Source: Nocardioides sp. dk884 (GTDB lineage Bacteria; Actinomycetota; Actinomycetes; Propionibacteriales; Nocardioidaceae). From it: a stretch of 64,000 bases of DNA. The position numbers and the translations under genes were made by a program. The stretch covers positions 3,385,501-3,449,500 of the forward strand of contig NZ_CP045649.1 in NCBI RefSeq assembly GCF_009557055.1. The letters are read 5' to 3'. Positions 17,956 to 26,457 of this stretch are shown here, one piece after another. The stretch's first letter is position 1; every line of letters begins with the position of its first letter. Under the pieces are notes generated by a model, which saw only the letters and a program-made list of their open reading frames with translations, did no database searches and was not told where the DNA came from.

Positions 17956-19623
17956 ATGACTTCCCCCGAGGTGGACCTGCTGCTCTCCCGCGCCCGGAGC
18001 TGGGCGGCCGAGGACCCCGACGAGCACACCCGCGCCGACCTCGAGGCGATGGTGCGCGAGGTCGAGGCGGGCGGCGACCCGGCGCAGCTGGCCGACGCGT
18101 TCCACGGCACCTTGGAGTTCGGCACCGCCGGACTGCGCGGCGCCCTGGGCGCGGGGCCGAACCGGATGAACCGGGTCGTCGTGCTGCGGGCCGCGGCCGG
18201 GCTCGCGGCGTACCTGCGCGACACCGGCGCCCGCCCCGGCAGCCCCGTGGTGATCGGGTACGACGCGCGCCACAACTCCGACGTCTTCGCCCGCGACACC
18301 GCCGAGGTGATGAGCGGCGCCGGCTTCACCGCGCACCTGCTGCCCCGCCCGCTGCCCACGCCGCTGCTGGCCTACGCGATCCGCGAGCTCGGCTGCGTGG
18401 CCGGCGTGATGGTGACCGCGAGCCACAACCCGCCGCAGGACAACGGCTACAAGGTCTACCTCGGTGACGGCAGCCAGATCGTGGCCCCGGCCGACGCGGA
18501 GATCGCGGCCCGCATCGACGCGGTCGGGCCCGTCTCCACGATCCCGCGCGGCACGTCCGCCCACGTCCTGGACGAGACCATCGTGGACCGCTACCTCGAC
18601 GTGGTCGCCGGGCTGGCCGGCGACGGACCGCGCGACCTCGACATCGTCTACACCCCGCTGCACGGCGTCGGCGGGGCCTCGGTCGTGCAGGTGCTCGAGA
18701 CCGCCGGGTTCTCCACCCCGCGCGTGGTCGCCGAGCAGGAGCAGCCGGACCCGGAGTTCCCGACCGTCGCGTTCCCGAACCCGGAGGAGCCGGGCGCGAT
18801 GGACCTGGCGATGGCGCTCGCCGCCGCCCACCGCGCCGACCTGGTGGTGGCCAACGACCCCGACGCCGACCGCTGCGCGGCCGCGGTGCCGGGCCCGCAC
18901 GGCTGGCGGATGCTGCGCGGCGACGAGGTCGGCGCGCTGCTCGCCCACGCGCTGCTGGCGCGCGGCGCCGAGGGGGTCTACGCGACCACGATCGTGTCCT
19001 CGACGCTGCTGTCGAAGATGGCCGCCGCCGCGGGGCAGCCGTACGCCGAGACGCTGACCGGCTTCAAGTGGATCGGCCGGGTCGAGGGGCTCGCCTTCGG
19101 CTATGAGGAGGCGCTGGGCTACTGCGTGGACCCCGAGCACGTGCGCGACAAGGACGGCGTCTCCGCGCTGCTGCTGCTGTGCGAGCTCGCCGCGAGCCTC
19201 AAGGCCGAGGGCCGTTCGCTCACCGACCTGCTCGACGACCTCGCGCGCACCCACGGCCTGCACGCCACCGACCAGCTGTCGGTGCGCGTCACCGACCTCG
19301 CCGAGATCGGCGCCGCGATGTCCCGTCTGCGCAGCACCCCGCTGACCACCCTGGGCGGCCTGGCCGTGGAGGGCGTCGACGACCTCAACCTGGGCAGCGA
19401 CCTCCTGCCCCCGACCGACGGGCTGCGCTACCGCCTCGCGGGCGGCGCGCGGGTCGTCGTACGACCGAGCGGGACCGAGCCCAAGCTGAAGTGCTACCTG
19501 GAGGTCGTCGTACCGGTGGAGGCCGCCGGGTCCGGCACCGACGCCGTCGACGCCGCGCGGATCAACGCCGCCGGCCGCCTCGACGCGCTGCGCGGCGACA
19601 TCCGGGCGGCCGCCGGGATCTGA
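17956..19623 (+). CDS. phospho-sugar mutase (phosphomannomutase/phosphopentomutase-like)
   Basis: A 555-residue alpha-D-phosphohexomutase-family enzyme, the long form typical of PGM2/phosphopentomutase relatives. The catalytic serine is Ser156 in TASHNPPQDNGYK. The metal loop is NDPDADRC. The sugar-binding loop has GFKWIGRV and later EEALGY, and the phosphate-binding loop is RPSGTEPKLKCY near the C-terminus. The family moves phosphate between C1 and C6 (or C5). Because it sits between punA and deoC, conversion of (deoxy)ribose 1-phosphate to 5-phosphate, which links PNP and DeoC, is an attractive role, but phosphoglucose or phosphomannose activity is not excluded. The start is leaderless-type. 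Confidence 0.9.
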   Translation: MTSPEVDLLLSRARSWAAEDPDEHTRADLEAMVREVEAGGDPAQLADAFHGTLEFGTAGLRGALGAGPNRMNRVVVLRAAAGLAAYLRDTGARPGSPVVIGYDARHNSDVFARDTAEVMSGAGFTAHLLPRPLPTPLLAYAIRELGCVAGVMVTASHNPPQDNGYKVYLGDGSQIVAPADAEIAARIDAVGPVSTIPRGTSAHVLDETIVDRYLDVVAGLAGDGPRDLDIVYTPLHGVGGASVVQVLETAGFSTPRVVAEQEQPDPEFPTVAFPNPEEPGAMDLAMALAAAHRADLVVANDPDADRCAAAVPGPHGWRMLRGDEVGALLAHALLARGAEGVYATTIVSSTLLSKMAAAAGQPYAETLTGFKWIGRVEGLAFGYEEALGYCVDPEHVRDKDGVSALLLLCELAASLKAEGRSLTDLLDDLARTHGLHATDQLSVRVTDLAEIGAAMSRLRSTPLTTLGGLAVEGVDDLNLGSDLLPPTDGLRYRLAGGARVVVRPSGTEPKLKCYLEVVVPVEAAGSGTDAVDAARINAAGRLDALRGDIRAAAGI

Positions 19624-19630
19624 GAGCCGC

Positions 19631-20218
19631 TCAGACCGCGAGGGTGATCACGAAGCCGACGACCGCCGCGACCAGCAGCACGATCTCGGCCCAGGCCGGC
19701 TGACGGCGCACCTCGCGGCCGAGCTCGACCTGCTCCGCGGACCGCGGGCGGATGCCCCTGGCCGCGGCGGCGTCGTCGGCGAGGTGCCGGATCCGCTGCT
19801 CGACCATGTCGGGGTACGACGAGGGCACCGCGCTCGCGCTGTCCTGCTCGGCCCGGCGGCCCTTCATCGCCTGGCGCAGGCTGCGCCCGACCGCCGGCGA
19901 GACGTAGCGGCGGTCCCCGGCGCGCACGGCGGTGACCTGCTGCACCGCGACCTGCTCGACGGCGGCCAGCGGGATCGTGACGGTCTCGAACATGTTGCGC
20001 ATCACCAGCGACTCGGTGGTCACCCACATCGCGGGACGCAGCATGGAGGCCCAGGTGAGCACCCCGATCGCGACCGCGGCGGCGAACACCGGACCACCGA
20101 ACCCGCTGTCCGGATCGAGCAGGCCGAGCACGAGCGCGACCGCGACCAGGACCAGCCCGATCGTGCCCATGATCCGTCCACTGGTCGGCTTGAACCGCTC
20201 CACGACCTGCTCGGTCAC
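19631..20218 (-). CDS. PH-domain-like membrane protein
   Basis: A 195-residue protein with two membrane helices near the N-terminus (about 18-60), a soluble bacterial-PH-type segment ([31 protein letters not shown]) and a third helix at the very C-terminus ([21 protein letters not shown]). Such proteins are widespread in actinobacteria with no settled function. The GTG at 20218 follows GAGGAG. It points away from deoC, and the 74-bp gap holds both promoters. Its end lies seven bases from the end of the convergent mutase gene. Confidence 0.8.
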   Translation of the reverse strand: MTEQVVERFKPTSGRIMGTIGLVLVAVALVLGLLDPDSGFGGPVFAAAVAIGVLTWASMLRPAMWVTTESLVMRNMFETVTIPLAAVEQVAVQQVTAVRAGDRRYVSPAVGRSLRQAMKGRRAEQDSASAVPSSYPDMVEQRIRHLADDAAAARGIRPRSAEQVELGREVRRQPAWAEIVLLVAAVVGFVITLAV

Positions 20219-20280
20219 GCCACACTCCTCGGGGCCGGCGCACGGGGCGCCAGCGATGTCGGGCCTGTCGGCGACGAGCC

Positions 20281-20286
20281 TATGCT
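20281..20286 (+). promoter_or_regulatory. leaderless-type -10 box of deoC
   Basis: TATGCT with six bases to the GTG at 20293. Confidence 0.55.
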
Positions 20287-20292
20287 GGCGCG

Positions 20293-21000
20293 GTGACCGC
20301 CTCCACCAGTGCACCCTCCCCCGCCGACGTCGCCCGCACCATCGACCACACCCTGCTCAAGCCCGAGGCCACCCGCGCCGACGTGGCCGCCCTCGTCGCG
20401 GAGGCCGTCGAGCTCGGCACCTACTCGGTGTGCGTCTCCCCCTCGATGCTCCCGCTGGACGTCCCGGCCGGCAGCGACCTCAAGGTCGCGGTGGTCTGCG
20501 GGTTCCCCAGCGGCAAGCACACCTCCTCGGTGAAGGCCGCCGAGGCGGCGGAGTCCGTGCAGCGCGGCGCGGACGAGATCGACATGGTCATCGACGTCGG
20601 CGCCGCCCGCGAGGGTCGCTTCGACGACGTCCAGGCCGACATCGCCGCCGTGCGGGCAGCCGCCCCGGCCCCGACGGTCCTCAAGGTCATCATCGAGTCC
20701 GCTGCCCTCGACGACGAGCAGATCGTCGCCGTGTGCCGGGCCGCCGTGGCCGCCGGCGCGGACTTCGTCAAGACCTCCACCGGCTTCCACCCCGCGGGCG
20801 GCGCCACCGAGCACGCCGTGCGCCTGATGGCCGAGACGGTCGGTGACAAGGCGTTGGTCAAGGCCTCCGGCGGCGTGCGCACCCTGGAGCAGGCCCGCAC
20901 GATGCTCGCGGCCGGCGCCTCGCGACTCGGCGTCTCCGGCAGCCGGGCGCTGCTGGGCGGCGACAGCGGCGGCAGCGACAAGGGGTCCGGCACCTACTGA
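20293..21000 (+). CDS. deoC: deoxyribose-phosphate aldolase
   Basis: Splits 2-deoxyribose 5-phosphate into glyceraldehyde 3-phosphate and acetaldehyde, the last step of deoxynucleoside breakdown. It has 235 residues. The Schiff-base lysine is Lys160 in DFVKTSTGF; Asp101 in DMVIDVG and Lys190 in LVKASGGV complete the active site. CGFPSGKH near 69-76 is also typical. The final 14 residues ([14 protein letters not shown]) are low-complexity. The start is GTG and probably leaderless. The kinase-like gene follows after 31 bp. Confidence 0.95.
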   Translation: MTASTSAPSPADVARTIDHTLLKPEATRADVAALVAEAVELGTYSVCVSPSMLPLDVPAGSDLKVAVVCGFPSGKHTSSVKAAEAAESVQRGADEIDMVIDVGAAREGRFDDVQADIAAVRAAAPAPTVLKVIIESAALDDEQIVAVCRAAVAAGADFVKTSTGFHPAGGATEHAVRLMAETVGDKALVKASGGVRTLEQARTMLAAGASRLGVSGSRALLGGDSGGSDKGSGTY

Positions 21001-21031
21001 GCCCCGCAGGGGCGTCGGGCACAATGATCCG

Positions 21032-21640
21032 GTGCGCGCCCAGGTGATCGTCCTCGCCGGGCCCTCCGGCTCCGGCAAGAGCAGGCTCGCCGCCCGCACC
21101 GGCCTCCCGGTGCTGCGCCTGGACGACTTCTACAAGGACGGCTCCGACCCGACGCTGCCGGTGATCACCGTGGGCGCGAACGCCGGGATGGTCGACTGGG
21201 ACCACGTCGACGCCTGGCACCTCGATGACGCGCTCGCGGCGATCACCGCACTGTGCCGCGAGGGCCACACCCAGGTGCCGATCTACGACATCGCCCACGA
21301 CGGGCGCACCGGCTGGCGCGATCTCGACCTGGGCGAGCACCGGCTGTTCGTCGCCGAGGGCATCTTCGCCGAGCTCGTGGCCCGCCCGGCGGCCGAGCAG
21401 GGGCTGCTCGCCGCGGCGTACTGCATCCGGCGCCACCCGCTGGTGACCTTCGCGCTGCGCCTCACCCGCGACCTGCGCGAGCGCCGCAAGCCACCGCTGG
21501 TGCTGCTGCGCCGCGGCCTGGACCTCATGCGCGGCGAGCGCCGCGTGGTCGCGCGCGCCGAGGCCCGCGGCTGCCGACCGGTCACCCCCGAGCAGGGCCT
21601 CGCCGACATCCGCGCCCTCGAGACCGCCCGCCCGCGCTGA
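21032..21640 (+). CDS. uridine-kinase-like P-loop protein
   Basis: A 202-residue P-loop NTPase with Walker A GPSGSGKS at 10-17, followed by LRLDDFYKDG and VDWDHVDAWHLDDA, which match the uridine kinase/phosphoribulokinase pattern, and FVAEGIFAELVA later on. It probably phosphorylates uridine or cytidine, which fits the salvage cluster, but it is shorter than classical Udk and the substrate is inferred. The GTG at 21032 is 31 bases after deoC; CACAAT at 21020 could be a leaderless -10 box. Its end is followed at once by three 22-bp repeats. Confidence 0.82.
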   Translation: MRAQVIVLAGPSGSGKSRLAARTGLPVLRLDDFYKDGSDPTLPVITVGANAGMVDWDHVDAWHLDDALAAITALCREGHTQVPIYDIAHDGRTGWRDLDLGEHRLFVAEGIFAELVARPAAEQGLLAAAYCIRRHPLVTFALRLTRDLRERRKPPLVLLRRGLDLMRGERRVVARAEARGCRPVTPEQGLADIRALETARPR

Positions 21641-21652
21641 CCCCCTCTCCCC

Positions 21653-21718
21653 GAGTCGGCGCCAATGGTTGCGCGAGTCGGCGCCAATGGCGCGCCGAGT
21701 CGGCGCCAATGGCGCGGG
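21653..21718. repeat. three tandem 22-bp GAGTCG repeats (locus A)
   Basis: GAGTCGGCGCCAATGG occurs at 21653, 21675 and 21697, each followed by six variable GC-rich bases, giving an exact 22-bp period. The array fills most of the 81-bp gap between two convergent genes. All copies point the same way, so it is not a simple hairpin. Confidence 0.97.
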
Positions 21719-21721
21719 ATC

Positions 21722-22831
21722 TCAGGAGGCGGTGAGCTCCGCGGTCAGCGCGGCGTACGCGGGCTTGATCACCTGGTTGATCAGCGCGAGCCGCTCGTCG
21801 AAGGGCAGGAACGCCGACTTCATCGCGTTGAGCGTGAACCACTCCAGGTCACGCATCCCGAAGCCGAACGCCTCGCACAGGTCCCACATCTCGTCGGTCA
21901 TCGAGGTGTGGCTCATCAGCCGGTTGTCGGTGTTGACCGTCACCCGGAACCGCAGCCGGGTGAGCAGCCCGATCGGGTGCTCGGCGATCGACGCGGCCGC
22001 GCCGGTCTGCACGTTGGACGCCGGGCAGAGCTCCAGCGGGATCCGCTTGTCGCGCACGTACGCCGCGAGCCGGCCGAGCTCCACGCGGCCGTCCTCGCGC
22101 ACGGTGATGTCGTCGACGATGCGCACGCCGTGACCGAGGCGGTCCGCACCGCACCACTGGATGGCCTGCCAGATCGACGGCAGGCCGAAGGCCTCGCCGG
22201 CGTGGATGGTGAAGTGGGAGTTCTCGCGCTGGAGGTACTCGAAGGCGTCGAGGTGACGGGTGGGCGGGTAGCCGGCCTCCGCGCCGGCGATGTCGAAGCC
22301 CGCGACACCGCGGTCGCGCCAGGCGACCGCGAGCTCGGCGATCTCCATGGATCGGGCCTGGTGGCGCATCGCGGTGAGCAGCTGGCGCACCAGGATCCGG
22401 CCGCCGGCGGCCTCCATGCCCTCGTCGAAGCCGCGCTGGACCGCCGCCACCACGTCGTCGAGGGCGAGGCCCTGCTCGACGTGCTGCTCCGGGGCGTAGC
22501 GGACCTCGGCGTACACGACGCCGTCGGCCGCGAGGTCCTCGACGCACTCGCGGGCCACCCGGGCCAGCGCGTCGGCGGTCTGCATGACCCCGACCGTGTG
22601 GTCGAAGGTCTCCAGGTAGCGCTCGAGGGAGCCCGAGTCGGCGGCCTGCGCGAACCAGGCACCGAGCTCCTCGGCCGTGGTGGCGGGCAGCTCGTGACCG
22701 CACTCGGCGGCGAGGTCGATCACCGTCTGCGGACGCAGACCCCCGTCGAGGTGGTCGTGGAGCAAGACCTTCGGCGCACGCAGCACCAGATCGCGCGTAG
22801 GGGCGTTAGGTTCGACGGCACTGGCGCTCAT
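21722..22831 (-). CDS. add: adenosine deaminase
   Basis: Converts (deoxy)adenosine to (deoxy)inosine. At 369 residues it has the expected metal and catalytic motifs: His25 and His27 in [15 protein letters not shown] with the third metal His and the catalytic Glu, RLGHGVRI with the catalytic His, CPASNVQTG, and NTDNRLMS holding the metal Asp (NTDN rather than the common NTDD). It feeds inosine to the PNP at 7031. The start chosen gives the right length; no strong Shine-Dalgarno is seen. It is divergent from a MaoC gene 66 bp away. Confidence 0.95.
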   Translation of the reverse strand: MSASAVEPNAPTRDLVLRAPKVLLHDHLDGGLRPQTVIDLAAECGHELPATTAEELGAWFAQAADSGSLERYLETFDHTVGVMQTADALARVARECVEDLAADGVVYAEVRYAPEQHVEQGLALDDVVAAVQRGFDEGMEAAGGRILVRQLLTAMRHQARSMEIAELAVAWRDRGVAGFDIAGAEAGYPPTRHLDAFEYLQRENSHFTIHAGEAFGLPSIWQAIQWCGADRLGHGVRIVDDITVREDGRVELGRLAAYVRDKRIPLELCPASNVQTGAAASIAEHPIGLLTRLRFRVTVNTDNRLMSHTSMTDEMWDLCEAFGFGMRDLEWFTLNAMKSAFLPFDERLALINQVIKPAYAALTAELTAS

Positions 22832-22897
22832 GGCGCCATCCAACCACCCCGCAGGCATGCCCAGAGATTCGCTGGGCCGGACCCGAGGAGCCCCTGG

Positions 22898-23353
22898 ATG
22901 CGCGTGTTCACCGAGATCGAGGAGCTCGCCGACGCGGTCGGGCAGGAGCTCGGCACCAGCGACTGGCTGGAGGTCGACCAGGCCCGGGTCGACGCCTTCG
23001 CCGACGCCACCGGCGACCACCAGTGGATCCACGTCGACGCCGAGCGGGCCGCCGCCGGGCCGTTCGGCGGCACCATCGCGCACGGCTACCTGACGCTCTC
23101 GCTGATCCCCTGCCTCGGCCAGGGTGTCTTCGCCCTCGACACCCCCGGCGCCAAGCTGAACTACGGCGTCAACAAGGTCCGCTTCCCCAGCCCGCTGCGC
23201 GTCGGCAAGCGGATCCGGCTCAGCGTCACCGTCACCGCGCTCACCGAGCTCCCCGCCGGCCACCAGCTGACGCTCCGGCAGGTCGTCGAGATCGAGGGCG
23301 AGGCCAAGCCGGCCTGTGTCGCCGAGACCGTCGTGCTGCCGCTCGCTGACTGA
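22898..23353 (+). CDS. MaoC-family hydratase
   Basis: A 151-residue single hot-dog domain. [14 protein letters not shown] (35-48) and [15 protein letters not shown] (57-71) carry the catalytic Asp40, His45 and a second conserved His62 of R-specific enoyl-CoA hydratases. Family members hydrate trans-2-enoyl-CoA, and the short form often acts as a dimer in fatty-acid or PHA metabolism. GAGGAG lies eight bases before the ATG. It stands alone, divergent from add and followed by a gene with its own promoter. Confidence 0.9.
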   Translation: MRVFTEIEELADAVGQELGTSDWLEVDQARVDAFADATGDHQWIHVDAERAAAGPFGGTIAHGYLTLSLIPCLGQGVFALDTPGAKLNYGVNKVRFPSPLRVGKRIRLSVTVTALTELPAGHQLTLRQVVEIEGEAKPACVAETVVLPLAD

Positions 23354-23376
23354 GGGCGAGCAGGGGCACCAGGCCC

Positions 23377-23382
23377 TATGCT
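23377..23382 (+). promoter_or_regulatory. leaderless-type -10 box of the gene at 23389
   Basis: TATGCT with six bases to the ATG. Confidence 0.5.
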
Positions 23383-23388
23383 CCCCCG

Positions 23389-23736
23389 ATGGCCGATCTC
23401 GGTGCCGTCGAATCCCGCCTCTGGACCCTGCTCGCGCCGTACCGCACCGAGCTCGAGGAGGCGACCGTCTACGGCATGCCGTCGCTGCGATGGCCCGGCA
23501 CGGGCAGCCACGACTACTTCGCCGCGATCGGCCGCAGCGCCCGCAAGGTCAGTCTCTACGCGATCGCCGTCGACACCTGGCCCGAGGCCCTCGAGGGCGC
23601 CTCCGAGGAGCTCCGCGCCCGTCGCACCGGCAAAGCGACCTTCTCCTTCCCCACGCTGGACGACGACCTTGCCGCTGAGCTCGGGGCGTTCCTCGAGCGG
23701 TTGTACCTGCCCTACCGCGCCCACCACCTCGGCTGA
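23389..23736 (+). CDS. DUF1801-like small protein
   Basis: A 115-residue protein with the DUF1801 pattern: [31 protein letters not shown], then a late [11 protein letters not shown] and a final helix FLERLY. Some members of this fold, such as Bacillus YdhG, have been linked to iron handling, but the function here is unknown. The start is leaderless-type. It converges on a thioesterase gene 30 bp away. Confidence 0.75.
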   Translation: MADLGAVESRLWTLLAPYRTELEEATVYGMPSLRWPGTGSHDYFAAIGRSARKVSLYAIAVDTWPEALEGASEELRARRTGKATFSFPTLDDDLAAELGAFLERLYLPYRAHHLG

Positions 23737-23766
23737 GCCGACCGAGCACGGACGGCGGGTGCCCGG

Positions 23767-24174
23767 TCAGTCCCCCAGCAGCGCGAACGTCGCCAGTGCA
23801 TGGACGAGTGACTTTCCGTCCTGCTCGACGTCGGCCTCGCAGACCGTCAGGTTCTCCCCGCGCTTGCGCACCGTGGCCGTGACCACCAAGGTGCCTGGCT
23901 TGCCGGGGCGCAGGTAGGTGACGGTGAGCTGGCTGGTGGCCGGCACCTCGCCGTCGGCCGCGCTGCGCACCGCGGCCCCCATGGTCGTGTCGACCAGTGT
24001 GGCCAGCATGCCGCCGTGCACCGTGCCGGCGGGGTTGAGGTGGCGCTCATCGACCTCGACCTCGAGGCGCGCCTCGCCGTCCTCGGCCTCGGGAGCAGGG
24101 GCGCCGACCAGGCCGGTGAATCCGGGATCGCTGTGGGTCACGGGCGGCTGGTACCCACCACCGTCGATCACCAT
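23767..24174 (-). CDS. PaaI-type hot-dog thioesterase
   Basis: A 135-residue hot-dog protein. NPAGTVHGGMLATLVDTTMGAA (47-68) is the PaaI/acyl-CoA thioesterase active-site helix with His53, Gly54 and Asp62; TSQLTVTYLRP is the following conserved strand. It probably hydrolyses aryl- or acyl-CoA thioesters in the cytoplasm. No strong Shine-Dalgarno is visible at the ATG. It may be transcribed with the HNH gene upstream, from which it is separated by 33 bp. Confidence 0.88.
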   Translation of the reverse strand: MVIDGGGYQPPVTHSDPGFTGLVGAPAPEAEDGEARLEVEVDERHLNPAGTVHGGMLATLVDTTMGAAVRSAADGEVPATSQLTVTYLRPGKPGTLVVTATVRKRGENLTVCEADVEQDGKSLVHALATFALLGD

Positions 24175-24207
24175 CGCGGTCCGCCCTCCGGTACGTCGCC
24201 GGTCGGC

Positions 24208-25476
24208 CTAGCAGCGTCGGTGGAAGGTGAGCTTGCCGCCGGGGAGGGTCGTGGTCTCGTAGGCGGGATCGTGGGCGCGAGCGTGGTGGCGAGGACAGAG
24301 GAGCCGGCCGCTGGCCACGCTGGTCGCACCGCCGCGGGACCACGGAACGTCGTGGTGGGCGTGGCACAGGCCCGGTGGCCAGTCGCACCCATCGGCGGTG
24401 CAGCCGCCGTCGCGCAGGGCGAGGGCGACTCGGTGGGTCTTGGTGTGAAAGCGGCGCTTGCGGCCGACGTCGAGCGGGCGGCCTTCGCCGTCGAGGACGG
24501 CGGGCACGATCCCGGCCTGGCACGCCAGGCGTCGGGCCTCGGTGGCGGAGATCGTCTCGCCGGTGTGCAGGTGGGCCGCGCGTAGGCCGCCGAGGAGCGA
24601 GTCCAGCGTCATCGTGACCACGATGGTGGCGGCCACTCCGCCGGCGTCGGGGAGCCGGTCGGTGGGATAGCGCTCAAGGAACTCACAGAACGCCTGCCCC
24701 ATCCGCTCCGGACCCGGCCGCCGCTCGGCGCCCGCGGCTCCGGGGCCGTTCACGGCGTGCTGGTGCTTCGGTGCGGCGATGGCGAGGAGTGCGGCGCGCA
24801 GCATCGAGGCGTGATGGGTGGGGATGGTGAACCGGCCGTGGGTCTTGCCGTGCCCGTCATCGCTCATCGTGAGTCTCGCGGCGGCGCGGGCCGCGGCTTC
24901 CTCACGCTCCAAGCGGGCAGCTTCGGCGGCGTCGGCCTGCTCGGGAGCGGCGACCTCGACCAGCCGCTTGGCCAGGCGACGCAGGGTGATCGCGTCGTGC
25001 TCGCCCGCCTGCTCCAGGAGGAAGTCCTCCGCACGGGCCCGGCTCTCGTCGTCCACGAGGTCCTCGGGCAGGTCGTCGACCGCGTCGATGATCACCTGGG
25101 CCTGGTCGAGGTGGATCCGCCCGGCGCCCAATGCCTCGCGCACACCGTCGTGGTGCCCGGCGTCCAGCGCACGGGCCAGGCGCATCAACCGGTGCGTCTC
25201 GGGGCGGGTCAGGCGCGACTGGTGTGCCCACCAGTTCGCGGTGCTGGTCGCACCGACCGCGTCGCCCACCTCGACGCTGTGGGCGTGCGCGGCGACCCTC
25301 AACCGGAGCTCCTGCAACCGGTCGATTTCCGCGCTTAGCTCCAGCAGCGTCGCCCCGGCCTCGGCCTCGCTCAGCGACCACACCGGCGCCTCGGCGACGG
25401 TGTCGAGGGCCTCGTGCACGCACGCCACCGCCGCGGCCACCGGGTGGCCGGATCGGGGCTGGCGAGGTGCTTCCAT
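24208..25476 (-). CDS. DUF222 / HNH endonuclease-domain protein (13E12-like family)
   Basis: A 422-residue protein of the actinobacterial DUF222-HNH family, related to the 13E12 repeat proteins of mycobacteria. The N-terminal helical part (about 10-230) is Arg/Ala/Glu-rich. The C-terminal zinc-type HNH runs from CTADGCDW (359-366) through HAHHDVPWSRGG (372-383) to LLCPRHHARAHD. The usual Asn between these blocks reads Ser in VASGRLLC, so nuclease activity is uncertain. These genes often occur in many copies per genome and behave like selfish elements, but no inverted repeats or target duplications flank this one. The ATG at 25476 is one of two possible starts. Confidence 0.88.
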   Translation of the reverse strand: MEAPRQPRSGHPVAAAVACVHEALDTVAEAPVWSLSEAEAGATLLELSAEIDRLQELRLRVAAHAHSVEVGDAVGATSTANWWAHQSRLTRPETHRLMRLARALDAGHHDGVREALGAGRIHLDQAQVIIDAVDDLPEDLVDDESRARAEDFLLEQAGEHDAITLRRLAKRLVEVAAPEQADAAEAARLEREEAAARAAARLTMSDDGHGKTHGRFTIPTHHASMLRAALLAIAAPKHQHAVNGPGAAGAERRPGPERMGQAFCEFLERYPTDRLPDAGGVAATIVVTMTLDSLLGGLRAAHLHTGETISATEARRLACQAGIVPAVLDGEGRPLDVGRKRRFHTKTHRVALALRDGGCTADGCDWPPGLCHAHHDVPWSRGGATSVASGRLLCPRHHARAHDPAYETTTLPGGKLTFHRRC

Positions 25477-26002
25477 GGACCTACTCAACCACCGACCACC
25501 GACAGCCCCGGGCAGTCGTTCTCCCAGGTCAGCGGGCCTGTGCACAGACAAGACTCAATTCATCATCGCGTAGAGCACGTGAGACATCGCCACGTGGCTG
25601 ACCCCCACGAATTCCTCTCCAGGAAGTCATCGGGGGCCGTCACGGGAACTGCTCGAGGGCCCAAGCGTGGGTCCTGTGTCGGTCCTTGCGATAGGGCTTG
25701 TCGCGGCCCCTCCCCTCCGGCACGGCCGGGAGGACAACCTGACCACCATGCGTGTGCACGACACCCGCCAGCCGGGCCTACACGTGCTCGCGCGGCGGGG
25801 GTCGGCGACCATCTTCGCGGCCTTCGACCGACGTGCGCGACGCCCGGCATGCCACTGAGCAGCGCTCGAGAGATCAGGTCGGAGTCGTTGAGCGGTCGCC
25901 CGGGCGCTGACGTTCTGGGCAGTCCCTCTCGATGACCTGCTGGCCGGGCGCCGGCGACGATAAGGCCCGTACCAGCCCTCCGGCTCCGACTAGGGTGCCG
26001 AC
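25477..26002. other. 526-bp intergenic region, no gene recognised
   Basis: This is the largest gap in the window and is less GC-rich than its surroundings. Open frames here show no known motif or normal codon pattern. Small features seen: two CACGTG boxes 15 bp apart (25576 and 25591) and the TTCCT-N4-AGGAA inverted repeat at 25612-25625. It may hold the upstream region of the HNH gene or the decayed remains of an inserted element. Confidence 0.6.
25991..25996 (+). promoter_or_regulatory. leaderless-type -10 box of the Ser-repeat gene
   Basis: TAGGGT with six bases to the ATG at 26003. It supports the forward strand as the coding one. Confidence 0.5.
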
Positions 26003-26383
26003 ATGTCCACGTCCTCTCGGTGGTCCGTCGGCTCCCGCGACTCGCTGCTGTCGCTGTGGTCGGACGGCTCGGTGCTGTCGGTCGGCAGTGTCGGATCGTG
26101 TGGATCCGTGTTCTCCGTCGGGTCGTTCCTCTCCGCGTTCTCGGTCGGGTCGTCGATGTCGTTCGCCTCGGCGCTGTCGCACCAGTCCTCCGGGTCGGTG
26201 CTGTCCCACCAGTCCGCCGAGTCGGCGCTGTCCCACCGGTCCTCCGGCTCGGTCCTCACCTCACGGGCGAGCGGCGCGTACGCCGCGTCCGACACCGGAG
26301 CACACCCGAGGCGTCCGGCGATCGCGTTGGCGGTGGGCGCCGCCGCGGTCGGCATCGTGCTGGCGGCCCGGTCCCGTTCCTGA
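26003..26383 (+). CDS. serine-triplet-repeat small membrane protein
   Basis: A 126-residue protein of unknown function. From Ser8 to Ser83 every third residue is serine, 26 times without a break. The two residues between are mostly small or hydrophobic (V, L, G, F, A), with His/Gln pairs later. The C-terminal half repeats every 18 residues (SALSHQSSGSVLSHQSAE, then SALSHRSSGSVL). Residues 103-126 form a basic-flanked membrane helix (RRPAIALAVGAAAVGIVLAA). An even three-residue period fits a beta-solenoid, 3-10 helix or polyproline-II shape with one serine face; this is inference. There is no signal peptide. The reverse strand is also open (25990-26430, Asp-rich), but the -10 box and membrane helix favour this one. 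Confidence 0.7.
   Translation: MSTSSRWSVGSRDSLLSLWSDGSVLSVGSVGSCGSVFSVGSFLSAFSVGSSMSFASALSHQSSGSVLSHQSAESALSHRSSGSVLTSRASGAYAASDTGAHPRRPAIALAVGAAAVGIVLAARSRS
26168..26257 (+). repeat. 54-bp tandem repeat inside the Ser-repeat gene
   Basis: TCGGCGCTGTCNCACC begins at 26168 and again at 26222, exactly 54 bp (18 codons) apart. The second copy is cut short after about 36 bp. It encodes the 18-residue period of the protein. Confidence 0.85.
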
Positions 26384-26457
26384 CGACGGAATCCCCGGGC
26401 CCCGTCCCCGGTTGGGACAGTGCCCCCCACCTCAGCACCTCAGGAGACCGCACCGCC

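Noticed and set aside
21653..21718. 22-bp repeats as a CRISPR array
   Set aside because: The non-repeated part is only six bases, no leader or cas gene is near, and other copies are inverted.
25414..25935. Plus-strand gene in the 526-bp gap
   Set aside because: It begins inside the HNH gene on the other strand, has irregular composition and no known motif.
25990..26430. Asp/Glu-rich minus-strand gene opposite the Ser-repeat gene
   Set aside because: It mirrors the triplet repeat, has no promoter or ribosome site that I can see, and would overlap the start of the reductase operon; kept only as an alternative.
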